DNA of 64,000 nt, from NCBI RefSeq assembly GCF_002754315.1, contig NZ_PEFE01000001.1:1922001-1986000 (forward strand). The letters run 5' to 3'. A program made the translations under genes and the position numbers. The stretch comes from Flavobacterium sp. 11. Its GTDB lineage: Bacteria > Bacteroidota > Bacteroidia > Flavobacteriales > Flavobacteriaceae. Position 1 is the first letter of the stretch, and the number at the start of each line of letters is the position of its first letter. Of the stretch, positions 17,539-26,423 are shown piece by piece. The notes under the pieces were generated by a model, which worked only from the letters and a program-made list of their open reading frames with translations, ran no database searches and was not told where the DNA came from.

Positions 17539-19692
17539 TTATATCAGCGTATCAGTATTGCCTTTTCGGAATCCGATTAATTGTCTGTATTTAGATTCTG
17601 ATTCTTTCAAATCCTCCTCCATTTGTTTGTATTTACTGATGTCTTTTATCGTTACAACAGCTGCAACCACATTGTTGTTTTGATCGACTAATGGTCTGCC
17701 GCTAATCAGCACTCTTTTCTTTTCCTGTGCCATTGGATTCCAAAGAACTATTTCAACATCAGTAGTCACTTCGCCACTCAGCGCGCGTTCCATAGGTAAG
17801 TTTTGCGAAGGAAAAATGGTTTTTTCATCAGGGAAATAGAGTTCGAAATGATTGCTTAAATTAGTGGAAATTTTATCGTCTTCTTCGATTCCAAAAATCT
17901 CATTGGCCATATTATTGGCCATAATTATTTTTTTATCGGCGTTTGCCACAATAATTCCCTCACTTATATTTTCGACGATTAATCGTAATTTTTCTTCATT
18001 TTCATAGAGATTGTCTATGGCTTGTTGCTGCTCATTTTCGAGTTCTACAAGTTCTGTGACGTTTCGTCCAACAGAATAAAAAATGCCGTTCTGAAGATCC
18101 ATATTGCTATTCCAATCCAGCCATTTATAAGAACCGTCTTTACACAAAAACCGTGTTCTAAAATTAACAACAGATTCTCCTTTTAGATGTTTTTCCAATA
18201 CTTCTCCAGCAGTTTCCTTGTCGTCAGGGTGTATTAAATCCATGAATTTAATCCGATCCATGTCTTCCTGATTATACCCGAGAGTTTTTGTGAACGCATG
18301 ATTGATTTTGATAAAATGATTTTCTTTGGCAACGGTTAAAATATCAAATGCCATGTCAAAAAACATATTTGCTATCTTCAAGGATTCTTCATTTTTAATC
18401 AATTCAGAAACATCTCTTGCCACGGCATAAATTATTCCTGTTTGAATGTCAATTGTGCTTGTCCAGTCAAACCATTTATAGGAGCCGTCTTTTAGTCTTT
18501 CTCGAACTCTGTGACTGATAACGGAGTCGCTGATTTGTAGTTTTTTAATTCCATCCATAAAGACTTTAGCATCTTCAGGATGAATAAAATCTAAAAATGG
18601 CTTGTTGATTATTTCTCTTTGATCGTATCCAAGTATTCTTGTAAAAGCAGGATTTACTTTTACAAATTTTTCGTTTTTAATGACAACAAACATATCAAAG
18701 GACATGTAGAAAAATGTATTAGCTACATTTAATGCGGTTTCAATTTCTTTCTGAGCGGTAATATCACTGGCTACAGCATATAATAATCCAGTTGTGACAT
18801 CAGGAAATACAGACCAAATGAGCCATTTTATTGAACCGTCTTTACAAATGTATCTGTTTTCGAATTTTATTGATGGAGCTCCCGTTTGAAGTTTAGAAAC
18901 TTCTTTTTGTGTGATTTCAATATCCTCCGGATGAGTAAATTCCAAAAAGCTTTTGCTTAGTAGTTCTTCCTCAGAATATCCTAAAATTTTACTGACTGCT
19001 GGATTCACTTTTACAAATTTATTCATAGAAGAAATAATCATCATATCTACTGACATGTTGAAGAATGTATCGGCGGCTTTGGAAGATTCTTCCAGTTTTT
19101 TTCTTTCGGAGATATCTGTGAAAATGCCACCAATAGCATAAATCCTTTTTGTGGCGTCATAGATTGGGAATTTTACAGCGATATACGTGTGCATTCCGTC
19201 AGATTGTTGAATTGTTTCTTCGGTTTTTAACTCTTTTAATGCTTTTACAACCTCAAAATCGGAGTTTCGGTAGACATCAGCTATTGATGCGGGTAAAAAA
19301 TCATGATCTGTTTTGCCTATTATGTCTTCATTTGTGATTTTATATAAAGATTCAAATTGTTTATTAATCAACAGATATTCGCCATTTATTTTTTTTATAA
19401 ACATGGGGCTCAAAGTATTGTCGATAATCGATTGTAGTAATTGTTTGTTTTCTAAAAGTAAATCTTGGGAAACGTTTTTAGCCCGAAGTTGGGACCGAAT
19501 GATAAAATAAACAACGGTCAGTAATATAACAGAAAGAATGATTAATGCAATTTCTATCCAATTCAAAGACTTGTCTAAAGTTTGGTCTCTTTGTTTGTCA
19601 ATCCTTAGAATAAAAATCCAAGCAATAGCAAAAACAACGAATAAATTGAGGATGAATCCAATGATTATTTTTTTTTCTAAAGAAATTTTCAT
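17539..19692 (-). CDS. membrane multi-PAS protein lacking an output domain
   Basis: The 717-residue protein has two membrane helices (residues ~9-29 and ~45-66), then five PAS/PAC units at about 84-200, 208-320, 325-440, 445-560 and 575-695. The middle three resemble each other closely (FFxMSxDM, KFVKVNPAFTRILGY, HPED, KDGSxKWLxW). The protein stops shortly after ESESKYRQLIGF, which is normally the beginning of a further PAS or the lead into a histidine kinase. No H-box, HATPase, GGDEF or HTH is present. Either the kinase was lost by deletion against the neighbouring acetyltransferase gene, or this is a PAS-only sensor acting through a partner. I favour truncation but cannot prove it. Confidence 0.85.
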   Translation of the reverse strand: MKISLEKKIIIGFILNLFVVFAIAWIFILRIDKQRDQTLDKSLNWIEIALIILSVILLTVVYFIIRSQLRAKNVSQDLLLENKQLLQSIIDNTLSPMFIKKINGEYLLINKQFESLYKITNEDIIGKTDHDFLPASIADVYRNSDFEVVKALKELKTEETIQQSDGMHTYIAVKFPIYDATKRIYAIGGIFTDISERKKLEESSKAADTFFNMSVDMMIISSMNKFVKVNPAVSKILGYSEEELLSKSFLEFTHPEDIEITQKEVSKLQTGAPSIKFENRYICKDGSIKWLIWSVFPDVTTGLLYAVASDITAQKEIETALNVANTFFYMSFDMFVVIKNEKFVKVNPAFTRILGYDQREIINKPFLDFIHPEDAKVFMDGIKKLQISDSVISHRVRERLKDGSYKWFDWTSTIDIQTGIIYAVARDVSELIKNEESLKIANMFFDMAFDILTVAKENHFIKINHAFTKTLGYNQEDMDRIKFMDLIHPDDKETAGEVLEKHLKGESVVNFRTRFLCKDGSYKWLDWNSNMDLQNGIFYSVGRNVTELVELENEQQQAIDNLYENEEKLRLIVENISEGIIVANADKKIIMANNMANEIFGIEEDDKISTNLSNHFELYFPDEKTIFPSQNLPMERALSGEVTTDVEIVLWNPMAQEKKRVLISGRPLVDQNNNVVAAVVTIKDISKYKQMEEDLKESESKYRQLIGFRKGNTDTLI

Positions 19693-20015
19693 AGTCGTAC
19701 GGTATAAAAATTAAATAGTAGTAACCTCATTATCAAGAATTGATAATTTAAGTATAAGTGTATGAAAGTTAGTTAATTAAATTGAATTAACAAGTGATTT
19801 TTTCATATTTGTTGCCAAGTATGGAGCTAATCTATTTTAGGATTAAGAGTAAATAGGTATGCTTTTTTTGGATGAAACAGGGGATTTAAAACAGCAAAAG
19901 CCATGAATTAATCATGGCTTTTTGTATTATTGGTTCGCTATTGTGGACACAGTTTGCAAAACTACACGAACAATTGTGCGATATCAATGCGTTCTGGTTA
20001 ACGTTTTTAATGCTT
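19693..20015. other. intergenic region with one terminator
   Basis: Apart from the terminator-like hairpin at 19896-19925, this 323-bp stretch shows no gene. The promoter of the PAS protein must lie at its left end. Confidence 0.4.
19896..19925. terminator. hairpin terminator
   Basis: AAAAGCCATGA and TCATGGCTTTT pair around ATTAA with A/T tracts on both sides. It lies about 95 bp beyond the methyltransferase stop on the minus strand. Confidence 0.7.
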
Positions 20016-20828
20016 TCATATTGAAACATCTACTCGCAGGAAAGTTGCAGTTATATCAGTAGTATTTTTATCGAGACTTTTATTTTGGCTGATAAACAAT
20101 GTTTCCAGTTCATTCTGAAGATCTAGAGCTTTACCATTCTTTTCAGCCGCTTCAAAAGCATTCATAGTTGGTCCATAATAGTTCTTGAAATTGTTCAAGA
20201 ATTCGGTTGGAGAATATGGAGCCTTAAATGTAAAAGTATCTCTGGCAAATGCTATATTTTCTTTTGGTACTCCTGCATCTACAAAACGCTCTGTAACGTT
20301 TTCTTCAATACCCCAAAGCATTGGGCTGATAAAACTTTCTGGCGGTGGCGGTGTATAGGAAGAACTGATTTTTAATATTTGTGCCACTAATGTTGGGTCT
20401 CCTGGTATCCAGTTACCCATTACGATTCTTCCTCCAGGTTTGGTAACACGAACCATTTCCTTAGCCACATCAAAAGGTTTTGGTGCGAACATAGCTCCAA
20501 AGATGCTCACCACAAGATCAAAACTCTCGTCTTTTTGTCCATTCAAATCCGTTGCATCGCCTTCCTGAAAAGTACAATTGGTAAGTCCTTCAGCATTTGC
20601 CCTGATGTTTCCTGCAGCAACAAGATTACTTGCAATATCAACACCTAAAACATTGGCGCCAAGTTTAGCTTCAGGTATTGCCGTAGTACCATCACCACAA
20701 CCTAAATCAAGAACGTTAAGATTTTTAGTAATATCCAGTTTGGCAACCAAAGTTGCTCCGCTTTCACGCATACTTTCTGCTATTCGCGTGAAATCGCCTT
20801 TTTCCCAAAGTAATTTGTTTGCATTCAT
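20016..20828 (-). CDS. class I SAM-dependent methyltransferase
   Basis: The 270-residue protein has the Rossmann SAM-binding motif NVLDLGCGDGTTAIPEA near residue 38, the acidic VLGVDIASNLV strand after it, and ESFDLVVSIFGAMFAPKPFD with VTKPGGRIVMGNW. It resembles UbiE/Methyltransf_11-type enzymes acting on small molecules; the substrate is unknown. The start lies 80 bp downstream of an AraC-type regulator gene on the same strand, suggesting a regulator-target pair. Confidence 0.88.
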   Translation of the reverse strand: MNANKLLWEKGDFTRIAESMRESGATLVAKLDITKNLNVLDLGCGDGTTAIPEAKLGANVLGVDIASNLVAAGNIRANAEGLTNCTFQEGDATDLNGQKDESFDLVVSIFGAMFAPKPFDVAKEMVRVTKPGGRIVMGNWIPGDPTLVAQILKISSSYTPPPPESFISPMLWGIEENVTERFVDAGVPKENIAFARDTFTFKAPYSPTEFLNNFKNYYGPTMNAFEAAEKNGKALDLQNELETLFISQNKSLDKNTTDITATFLRVDVSI

Positions 20829-20907
20829 GGCTTTTAATTTTTAGTTAATCAAAACTAAAAAACCTTTCGATAAACTGCTTTACTGCAAAGTTCATTTACT
20901 TGACTGT

Positions 20908-21777
20908 TCAGCTCAAAATATTTATAGCTCTCTTTATAGTTGAGGGAGATGTTCCGAACTTTTTGCTAAAAACTCTGCTAAAATGGGAGATGCTTTCAAA
21001 GCCACTTTCAAAAGCCGCATCACTGACTGATTGGACTCCGCTGGTAAGCAGGTGTTTGGCATGTTGTAATCTTTTCTCCATTAACCATTTGCCGGGAGAA
21101 GTATTATAAACCTTTACAAAATCTCTTTTAAAAGCAGATAAACTGCGATAACTTAATTTGGCAAAATCCTCCATTTTTAAATTAAAGCAAAAATTATCTT
21201 CCATAACCGATTGTAATGCTACCGTTTGTGGTGCATGGAGTAAGGAGCAGAAATAACATAATAAAGCTTCGTTTGTTTTGTTGTCTGCCAGTGTAAGAAT
21301 TAGTTCTTTGAATTTAAGCTGCAATAGCGACTGGTCTGGAGGAACAACTGCATTGAAATAAGGAAGCATCGATTTAAAAAAGGAATGCACTGCTTCTGAG
21401 CTTTCAATGGGTATGATGGGATCATATTTTTTGTCAGATTGATGAAGTGCTGTTGATTTTGTTTTCAATACGTCACAAATGAATGTATCGGAAACGAAAA
21501 AAAGATAAAAGCAAAACTCTGTATCTAGAAACTGTTCTACAATTGCGGCTCCGCGTCTTATGAATACACAACTTCCGGCTTGCAAATCATAGGAACCATG
21601 AGGAGTGTGCCAAATTTTTTTCCCCTCTGCAACATATACAATGTAATTATTATGACTCCACAGGTCTGCAAATTTATCATCAAGCCTACAGTTATAAACC
21701 GTAAAAAGAGAATCACCACAACTTAGTCTGTGGCAACGGCTGGGAGTATCTACGATATATTGGTTTAAATTATACAT
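20908..21777 (-). CDS. AraC family transcriptional regulator
   Basis: The C-terminal ~100 residues form the double helix-turn-helix of AraC/XylS proteins (LSYRRSLSAFKRDFVKVYNTS, WLMEKRLQHAKHLL, AAFESGFESISHFSRVFSKKFG). The N-terminal part is a cupin-like sensing domain. I start at the ATG at 21777 (MYNLNQYIVD). An in-frame ATG at 21819 would add an AT-rich stretch unlike the family. The methyltransferase follows directly and is its likely target. The ligand is unknown. Confidence 0.87.
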   Translation of the reverse strand: MYNLNQYIVDTPSRCHRLSCGDSLFTVYNCRLDDKFADLWSHNNYIVYVAEGKKIWHTPHGSYDLQAGSCVFIRRGAAIVEQFLDTEFCFYLFFVSDTFICDVLKTKSTALHQSDKKYDPIIPIESSEAVHSFFKSMLPYFNAVVPPDQSLLQLKFKELILTLADNKTNEALLCYFCSLLHAPQTVALQSVMEDNFCFNLKMEDFAKLSYRSLSAFKRDFVKVYNTSPGKWLMEKRLQHAKHLLTSGVQSVSDAAFESGFESISHFSRVFSKKFGTSPSTIKRAINILS

Positions 21778-21959
21778 CTGTATAAAATTAAAAAAAAATA
21801 ATGACATTTTTAATATCAAATGCAGTTCTCACAATTTTTTTTAGGGTGTCATGTAACAATGACTGTTATAGTACACTCGTTTCACACAAGTGGGAATGTT
21901 TTTTACTAATATATTGATTTAAAATAAATTGCAAATATAAAATCAATTTTAAATGATAC

Positions 21960-21995
21960 CTAAATCCCCAATCTTGACAAACGGCTGTTAGTGAT
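21960..21995 (-). other. degenerate cassette-boundary element after the serine hydrolase
   Basis: On the minus strand, a few bases after the hydrolase stop, the sequence CTAACAGCCG leads into GGGGATTTAG. This resembles the start of the attC-like elements downstream of the neighbouring genes (AACAGCC then GGATTTG). No matching far end was recognised, so it may be a half site or the decayed edge of the array. Confidence 0.35.
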
Positions 21996-22000
21996 GTTTT

Positions 22001-23653
22001 TTATTTCAGTATTGCAGGTAAAATATAGTCTTCCATTATTTTGTCCACTTGCGAATGCCCGTAAGGTCTGTTGAAAGCTTTTGCAGTAATAACAATCGTT
22101 AAAGGCACATCTTTGAAAATAAATATTTTGTTTCCGCCATTACCGGCACAATAAAACGTTTCATAATTTTTTCCGTTTACGGTATAGGTTTTGTTCCAAA
22201 AGAGGTAGCCGTAAAATTCATGCTCTCTTTCAGTAATTTGAATTTGTCTTGTAAATGTTTTATTGATCCATTCAGTTGGTACTATCTGTTGTCCTTTCCA
22301 TTGTCCTTTATTTTTATAGAGCTGCCCAATTTTTGCAAATTCTAACGATGTCATTTGCAAACCACCAGCAGTATTAACCACATTTTGAGGGGTGTATTGC
22401 CATTGGTATTTGTCAATATTTAATGGTTTAAATAATTTTTTCTCGGCGTATTTTTCTAATCCTTCGGGTACAGATTTATTTAAAATATCCCCCAGTAAAA
22501 CTACTCCTGCTGTAAAATAATCCCATTGTTTGCCATTTGATTTAAGGCTGTCCATAGGTAAATCTAATGCAAATTTGACCCAATTGTCAGTTGGATACAT
22601 GTTTTCTTCATTTCCCGGCGACTCACTATTTGAATCTGAACCATTAAAAGCAGAGCTCATTGTCAATAAATCTTTCAGCTTGACACTATCTTTTTTTGCA
22701 CTGTAATTTGAAAACTTAGTTAAATCGTAGAAAGTGTTTAAGGTTTGATTTTCATCTTTTATATATCCCTCTTTTATAGCAATACCCATCAATACAGAGG
22801 CAAAAGATTTTCCAACTGAGCGCGTGTCGTGCAATGTATTTCTATCAGCTTTGTTGAAGTATTCTTCTAATAAAAGCTTTCCTTCTTTTATAACAACAAT
22901 GCTTGTAATTGCTTTGAATGAATTTTGGTGAATACTTTTGTTCAGTTCTTCAATTTTCTTTTTATCATATTGGGAATTAGATGTTTCAAAACCGCTATTA
23001 TTAGCAATAGATTGAATCGCTATTTGTTTAGCCGTAATTTCAGGTGTTTTAATAATCAAGTTAAGATTGCCTGATGCGATTAAATCTCCCACTTTTGCGT
23101 CACTATTTTCATCCATTTTTACATAAGGTCGCAATTCTATGGTTAGTTTATGTGTTCCTATTGTTAATGCTTTTTCTCCACCATTGTTTTTAAACCTGTC
23201 AAATAAATAAATAGACCACCAATCACCACCGGCAGTATCAGTAAAGGGAACTCGAAATGTAGTGGTAGTGCTTTTTCTTAATCCGCAACCGTGATGGATA
23301 TTTTCTTTATAAATGAGAGTATTGTCTACAAAAAATGAGAATTGATAATTGCCCTTAAGATTGAGTTCATCCGCAGATAATTCAGGTACAAGTTGATGCA
23401 TGTAATTTGTAATTGAGTTTTCCATAAAAACTCTAATGTTCAAATTAGTTTCTTGCTTTAATTCAAGTGTTGCTAAAAAATCGGTTTCTTTATATTCCTC
23501 TACAGGAATATTACGGTCCATAAATGTAATTTTTCCAACATTGGCTCTGTGTAAATCTGAAGTAATTCCGTCAGTAGGTACAATATCTTTTGTTTGCGCA
23601 AAACTTGTTAGCCAAAATAGATTAACCAAAACGGTTATTAAAATTCTTTTCAT
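22001..23653 (-). CDS. serine hydrolase, class C beta-lactamase-like, exported
   Basis: The 550-residue protein has a signal peptide (residues ~1-19, ending SFAQ) and an N-terminal beta-rich domain (~30-200). The C-terminal penicillin-binding/class C fold (~230-545) has the nucleophile motif SVGK (about residue 280), the DYFTAGVVLLGDIL segment in place of the usual YxN motif, and FYCAGNGGNKIFIF where KTG/HxG normally lies. Such proteins are esterases, D-aminopeptidases or peptidases more often than true beta-lactamases. A TAnnTTTG-like box precedes it, so it may be transcribed on its own as well as with the upstream AraC gene. Confidence 0.87.
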   Translation of the reverse strand: MKRILITVLVNLFWLTSFAQTKDIVPTDGITSDLHRANVGKITFMDRNIPVEEYKETDFLATLELKQETNLNIRVFMENSITNYMHQLVPELSADELNLKGNYQFSFFVDNTLIYKENIHHGCGLRKSTTTTFRVPFTDTAGGDWWSIYLFDRFKNNGGEKALTIGTHKLTIELRPYVKMDENSDAKVGDLIASGNLNLIIKTPEITAKQIAIQSIANNSGFETSNSQYDKKKIEELNKSIHQNSFKAITSIVVIKEGKLLLEEYFNKADRNTLHDTRSVGKSFASVLMGIAIKEGYIKDENQTLNTFYDLTKFSNYSAKKDSVKLKDLLTMSSAFNGSDSNSESPGNEENMYPTDNWVKFALDLPMDSLKSNGKQWDYFTAGVVLLGDILNKSVPEGLEKYAEKKLFKPLNIDKYQWQYTPQNVVNTAGGLQMTSLEFAKIGQLYKNKGQWKGQQIVPTEWINKTFTRQIQITEREHEFYGYLFWNKTYTVNGKNYETFYCAGNGGNKIFIFKDVPLTIVITAKAFNRPYGHSQVDKIMEDYILPAILK

Positions 23654-23687
23654 AATTCTTTAAATATTTTAGCTACAATAGTATAAC

Positions 23688-23695
23688 CAAATTTA
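23688..23695 (-). promoter_or_regulatory. -7 box of the serine hydrolase gene
   Basis: On the minus strand this reads TAAATTTG, matching TAnnTTTG, about 35 bases before the hydrolase start and downstream of the AraC stop. Confidence 0.45.
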
Positions 23696-23731
23696 GTTTT
23701 AAAATAGAACAGAATTAACATTCGTGAACTA

Positions 23732-24541
23732 TTAAGTAAAAAGAATTTTTCTATATTCAGAAGGATTAATACCGTTTACTTCTTTGAAACAACGTGTAAA
23801 ATGGCTTTGGTCAGAAAAGCCACAATCAAAAGCTATTGTGGTCAAATCCAGTTTTTTTTGTGAAATGAGCTGTAAAGATTTTTGGACTTTTAATTTTCTA
23901 ATATATTCCCCGAGACTGGAATGGAAGTATTTTGAAAAATCTCTTGATAAATGAACAGGATGGACGTTCACAGTTTTTGACAAATATTCTAATGTAAGAT
24001 TATCTGAAAATTGGTCATTCAGTATTAGATTTATTTCTGAAACCCAAGTCGGTTTTTTATTAGATTTAGATTGGTTATATCGAAGCATTTTTGTTAAAGT
24101 TTCTAATAACAGTGTTTGAATTGAAAGTGTTGTAGTGCTATCATCAGCTTTTGTCTCTCTAAAAATTTTATAAAGTAAAAATTTTAAATCTGGGTTTGCA
24201 ATATTGATACTGCCTTCTAAATTCAGTGTGTTAAATTCCAAATCATCAAACCAATCTTTTTCTATTTCAATATGAAAACCTCTTGTAAATCCTTCTGGTT
24301 TAATGTTATAGTGTGGTTCTTGCCAATTGTGAAATAATAAACTACCTGCGGAACAATTATAAATTTCATTTTTGTTTCCTTCAATCACATTCCCTTGAAG
24401 TATAAAAGTAAAGTATGCGTTTTCGTGATAATGCCAATCTACTTTATCGTGAGTATAAATGGTATCGGTCAAAGTAATTCCCTCTAAATTAATAGTCTTA
24501 TTAGTTTGTCCATAAAATTCCCCTTTTTGTAATTGCTTCAT
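23732..24541 (-). CDS. AraC family transcriptional regulator
   Basis: The 269-residue protein has a cupin-type N-terminal domain (HDKVDWHYHENAYFTFILQG, histidine-rich as in metal-binding cupins) and a C-terminal AraC HTH (LEYLSKTVNVHPVHLSRDFSKYF... IAFDCGFSDQSHFTRCFKE). It lies 79 bp upstream of the serine hydrolase on the same strand and is its likely regulator. An attC-like element lies directly upstream of its start, so the regulator and hydrolase may form one two-gene cassette. Confidence 0.88.
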   Translation of the reverse strand: MKQLQKGEFYGQTNKTINLEGITLTDTIYTHDKVDWHYHENAYFTFILQGNVIEGNKNEIYNCSAGSLLFHNWQEPHYNIKPEGFTRGFHIEIEKDWFDDLEFNTLNLEGSINIANPDLKFLLYKIFRETKADDSTTTLSIQTLLLETLTKMLRYNQSKSNKKPTWVSEINLILNDQFSDNLTLEYLSKTVNVHPVHLSRDFSKYFHSSLGEYIRKLKVQKSLQLISQKKLDLTTIAFDCGFSDQSHFTRCFKEVNGINPSEYRKILFT

Positions 24542-24594
24542 TAGTTGGTTTGGATTAGCATTTCGGTCCTCGAAAATAGCACATAACTTCTTTT

Positions 24595-24716
24595 GCTTGG
24601 CAACAATTGCAACAATTGGAATTGAGTTCTCTCGGCCGAACTAAACGAAGTTATGGAAATAATGGTTTCCTACAACAACTGAAACAGCAATTGCGTCAAA
24701 TCCCTGTTAGGCATTC
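24595..24716 (-). other. attC-like inter-gene element A (after the VOC gene)
   Basis: On the minus strand the element begins with GAATGCCTAACAGGGATTTG right after the VOC gene and ends with GTTGCCAAGC before the AraC gene. GCCTAAC fits the integron R'' core (RYYYAAC), and its + strand form GTTAGGC at 24706-24712 fits GTTRRRY. Internal GCAATTG copies near both ends can pair as L-box arms. Length is about 120 bp. Confidence 0.55.
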
Positions 24717-24730
24717 TTTGTTTAGTTCAC

Positions 24731-25168
24731 TTATATTTTCCCGTTAAATTTTGGATCAAAATCCACCATCCATTCAATACCGAATTTGTCTCTAAACATA
24801 CCAAAATAAGAGCCCCAAGGACTGTCACTAATAGGCACTTCAATATTTCCACCTACTGAAAGTCCGTTAAATAACTTATCGGCTTCTTCACGACTTTCTG
24901 CACTTATAGATATTTTTGACCTGTTTTCATTTTCATTTACTCGACCCATGCTTTCTGGAACGTCATTGGCCATTAAAATGTTTTTGCCAATGGGCAAGGC
25001 AATGAGCATGATTTTATTCGCATCATTTTCTGCTACTGGATATTCAGGACTCGATATGTCTTTTAAACGAATAATCTTGGCGAATTCTCCACCAAATACT
25101 GATTTGTAAAAAAGGAATGCTTCCTCGGCATTGCCATTGTAGTTTACATAAGGATTAATAAGTGCCAT
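24731..25168 (-). CDS. VOC family protein (PhnB/glyoxalase-like)
   Basis: This 145-residue protein starts MALINPYVNYNGNAEEAFLFY, the classic opening of PhnB-like glyoxalase/bleomycin-resistance fold proteins. GKNILMANDVPE, EEADKLFNGL and WGSYFGMFRDKFGIEWMVDF follow. The fold usually binds a divalent metal, and the catalytic role of this subgroup is unclear. The gene is bracketed by attC-like elements: its flanks carry GCTAGGCATC upstream and GAATGCCTAAC downstream (gene-strand reading), which are complementary to each other with two mismatches. Confidence 0.9.
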   Translation of the reverse strand: MALINPYVNYNGNAEEAFLFYKSVFGGEFAKIIRLKDISSPEYPVAENDANKIMLIALPIGKNILMANDVPESMGRVNENENRSKISISAESREEADKLFNGLSVGGNIEVPISDSPWGSYFGMFRDKFGIEWMVDFDPKFNGKI

Positions 25169-25247
25169 AATTTTTATTTTTTAATTGGTTCTCTTATCTA
25201 AAATCTTTTACTCGAAATCTCTAAGGCAAGGGTGTTACGATACAATG

Positions 25248-25354
25248 ATGCCTAGCGTTGTATTACTACAGGGGGCTTGACAAATTATCCCAAATACAAA
25301 ACCAACTTTCTATTAAGCCAAATGCTCAAATCCGTTGTAGTGGCTGTTGGCACC
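25248..25354 (-). other. attC-like inter-gene element B (intact copy)
   Basis: Read on the minus strand, it starts GGTGCCAACAGCCACTACAA, continues through CGGATTTGAGCATTTGGC and ends CCCCCTGTAGTAATACAACG then GCTAGGCATC. The outer arms (GCCAAC...ACTACA and TGTAGT...GCTAGGC) are imperfectly inverted and the centre is AT-rich. This matches the R''-L''-spacer-L'-R' layout of integron attC sites. It lies exactly between the stop of the TIMP-like gene and the start of the VOC gene. Confidence 0.6.
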
Positions 25355-25361
25355 TGTTACT

Positions 25362-26114
25362 TTATAGATAAAACTGGCTTAAGAAACTCAAGTCATTCTT
25401 TTCTTTTGGATAAAAATATATTCCAATTATCAGTTTACTATTATCTGGGACTTTATCTTTTATACCGTTGTTAAAACTAGACCATTCACTTTTTTTAATA
25501 ATTTCAGTTAGTTTTTGATCTATTTGATTTCCAAAACCACTAATTTCAGATACAGTTTTAATTGTCAAATCAGCACTGAAAATAATTTCATATATTCCGT
25601 ACTCTTTATTAAGTTCAATTCCTTTAAATTGCTCTAAATCCGCGCTAATATTATTTTTTTCACGGTAATTTATTTTGTCGGTGAAAACTATGTTTTTTGA
25701 CTTAAACATTTTTAATATTTCTAATTCTCGTTTTTGTCTTTTCGGGTTAGATTTGTTTATATATAGTAAACCAGAACACATTCCGATTATATATTTCCCA
25801 TCTTTATCTTTTCGGGCATAAATAATCAATTCAGTATTTTCAGGAATAAATATAGAACAAGAACTCCCGATATTTCCATCACTTCTCCCTGTAACATAAA
25901 TTGATTTTAAACTTTCTCCTTTAAAAAGTTCACTAATTAAAATGTCTGTCTTATACAGTTCTTTTGAGCTTTCATTTTTATAATTTTTAATAATTTTAAC
26001 CTTAGCAACAAATTCAGATTCAATATATTTCTCTGTTATTTTAGGATCATTACAAGTGCAAGCGAACACTGCACCAGAAAATAGAAGTAATATTATTTGG
26101 ATAATTTTTTTCAT
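25362..26114 (-). CDS. secreted protein with a TIMP/netrin-like N-terminus
   Basis: The 250-residue protein has a signal peptide cleaved near AVFA|CTC. The mature start CTCNDPKITEKYIESEFVAKVKII resembles the Cys-x-Cys start and following strand of TIMP/netrin-like (NTR) domains, here split as a description: CTC, then EFVAKVKI, a later GSSCSIF and MCSGLL. That gives four cysteines in an NTR-like spacing. The C-terminal half (~160-245) has IIFSADLTIKTVSEISG and SEWSSFNNGIKDK, reminiscent of a TonB C-terminal-like fold. Function is unknown; in animals NTR domains inhibit metalloproteases, which need not apply here. It is flanked by attC-like elements with complementary ends GTTGGCACC and GGTGCCAAC. 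Confidence 0.72.
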   Translation of the reverse strand: MKKIIQIILLLFSGAVFACTCNDPKITEKYIESEFVAKVKIIKNYKNESSKELYKTDILISELFKGESLKSIYVTGRSDGNIGSSCSIFIPENTELIIYARKDKDGKYIIGMCSGLLYINKSNPKRQKRELEILKMFKSKNIVFTDKINYREKNNISADLEQFKGIELNKEYGIYEIIFSADLTIKTVSEISGFGNQIDQKLTEIIKKSEWSSFNNGIKDKVPDNSKLIIGIYFYPKEKNDLSFLSQFYL

Positions 26115-26138
26115 AAGTTTTGATTTTCTTTCGTAATT

Positions 26139-26180
26139 GGTGCCAACGTTTTGGCACTACAGCGGGTTTGGGACTAAATT
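26139..26180 (-). other. attC-like element C, left half (interrupted by IS110)
   Basis: On the + strand this reads GGTGCCAACGTTTTGGCACT then ACAGCGGGTTTGGGACTAAA, matching the corresponding end of intact element B (GCCTAGCG...ACTACAGGGGGCTTGACAAA). The match ends abruptly near 26180 and its other half reappears at 27480. Confidence 0.6.
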
Positions 26181-26250
26181 AAGCCCTATTTTCGGATTTG
26201 CCATCCGAGCCTTTACTTTGTGTTAGAGTAAAAAACATTAAATTTATTCA

Positions 26251-26396
26251 AAGGAAAGCAGAGGTGAACTTTCACCCGAGCTAAGCTTAAGACTTAACTA
26301 TCGCATTAGTCCTCTGCCTTCTCCTTGAACCCGTTGAATTGCTTCAAATAGAATGATAGACATCAAGGTCTAATAAAGGCTCTAAAGAAGTTCAAC
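26251..26396 (+). ncRNA. candidate IS110 bridge RNA
   Basis: Two stem-loops are visible upstream of the transposase. The first is closed by GCAGAGG (26258-26264) and CCTCTGC (26311-26317), with a large internal loop holding a small GTGAA/TTCAC hairpin. The second is closed by GTTGAA..CTTC (26333-26345) and GAAG.TCAAC (26387-26396). IS110 elements are known to encode a bridge RNA with a target-binding and a donor-binding loop in this position. TTAGTCC at 26306-26312 is complementary to GGACTAA at 26171-26177 in the flanking target, a match short enough to be chance. Confidence 0.45.
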
Positions 26397-26423
26397 ATTT
26401 TTGTTTATCCTAAATCCAAAGTT

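Noticed and set aside
22001..23653. Serine hydrolase as an antibiotic-resistance beta-lactamase
   Set aside because: It keeps only SxxK clearly; YxN and KTG equivalents are altered and a large extra N-terminal domain is present, which fits esterase or peptidase relatives better.
24595..25354. Inter-gene elements as ordinary transcription terminators
   Set aside because: They are ~100 bp, lack a clean stem plus T tract, and share sequence arms between different genes, which terminators would not.
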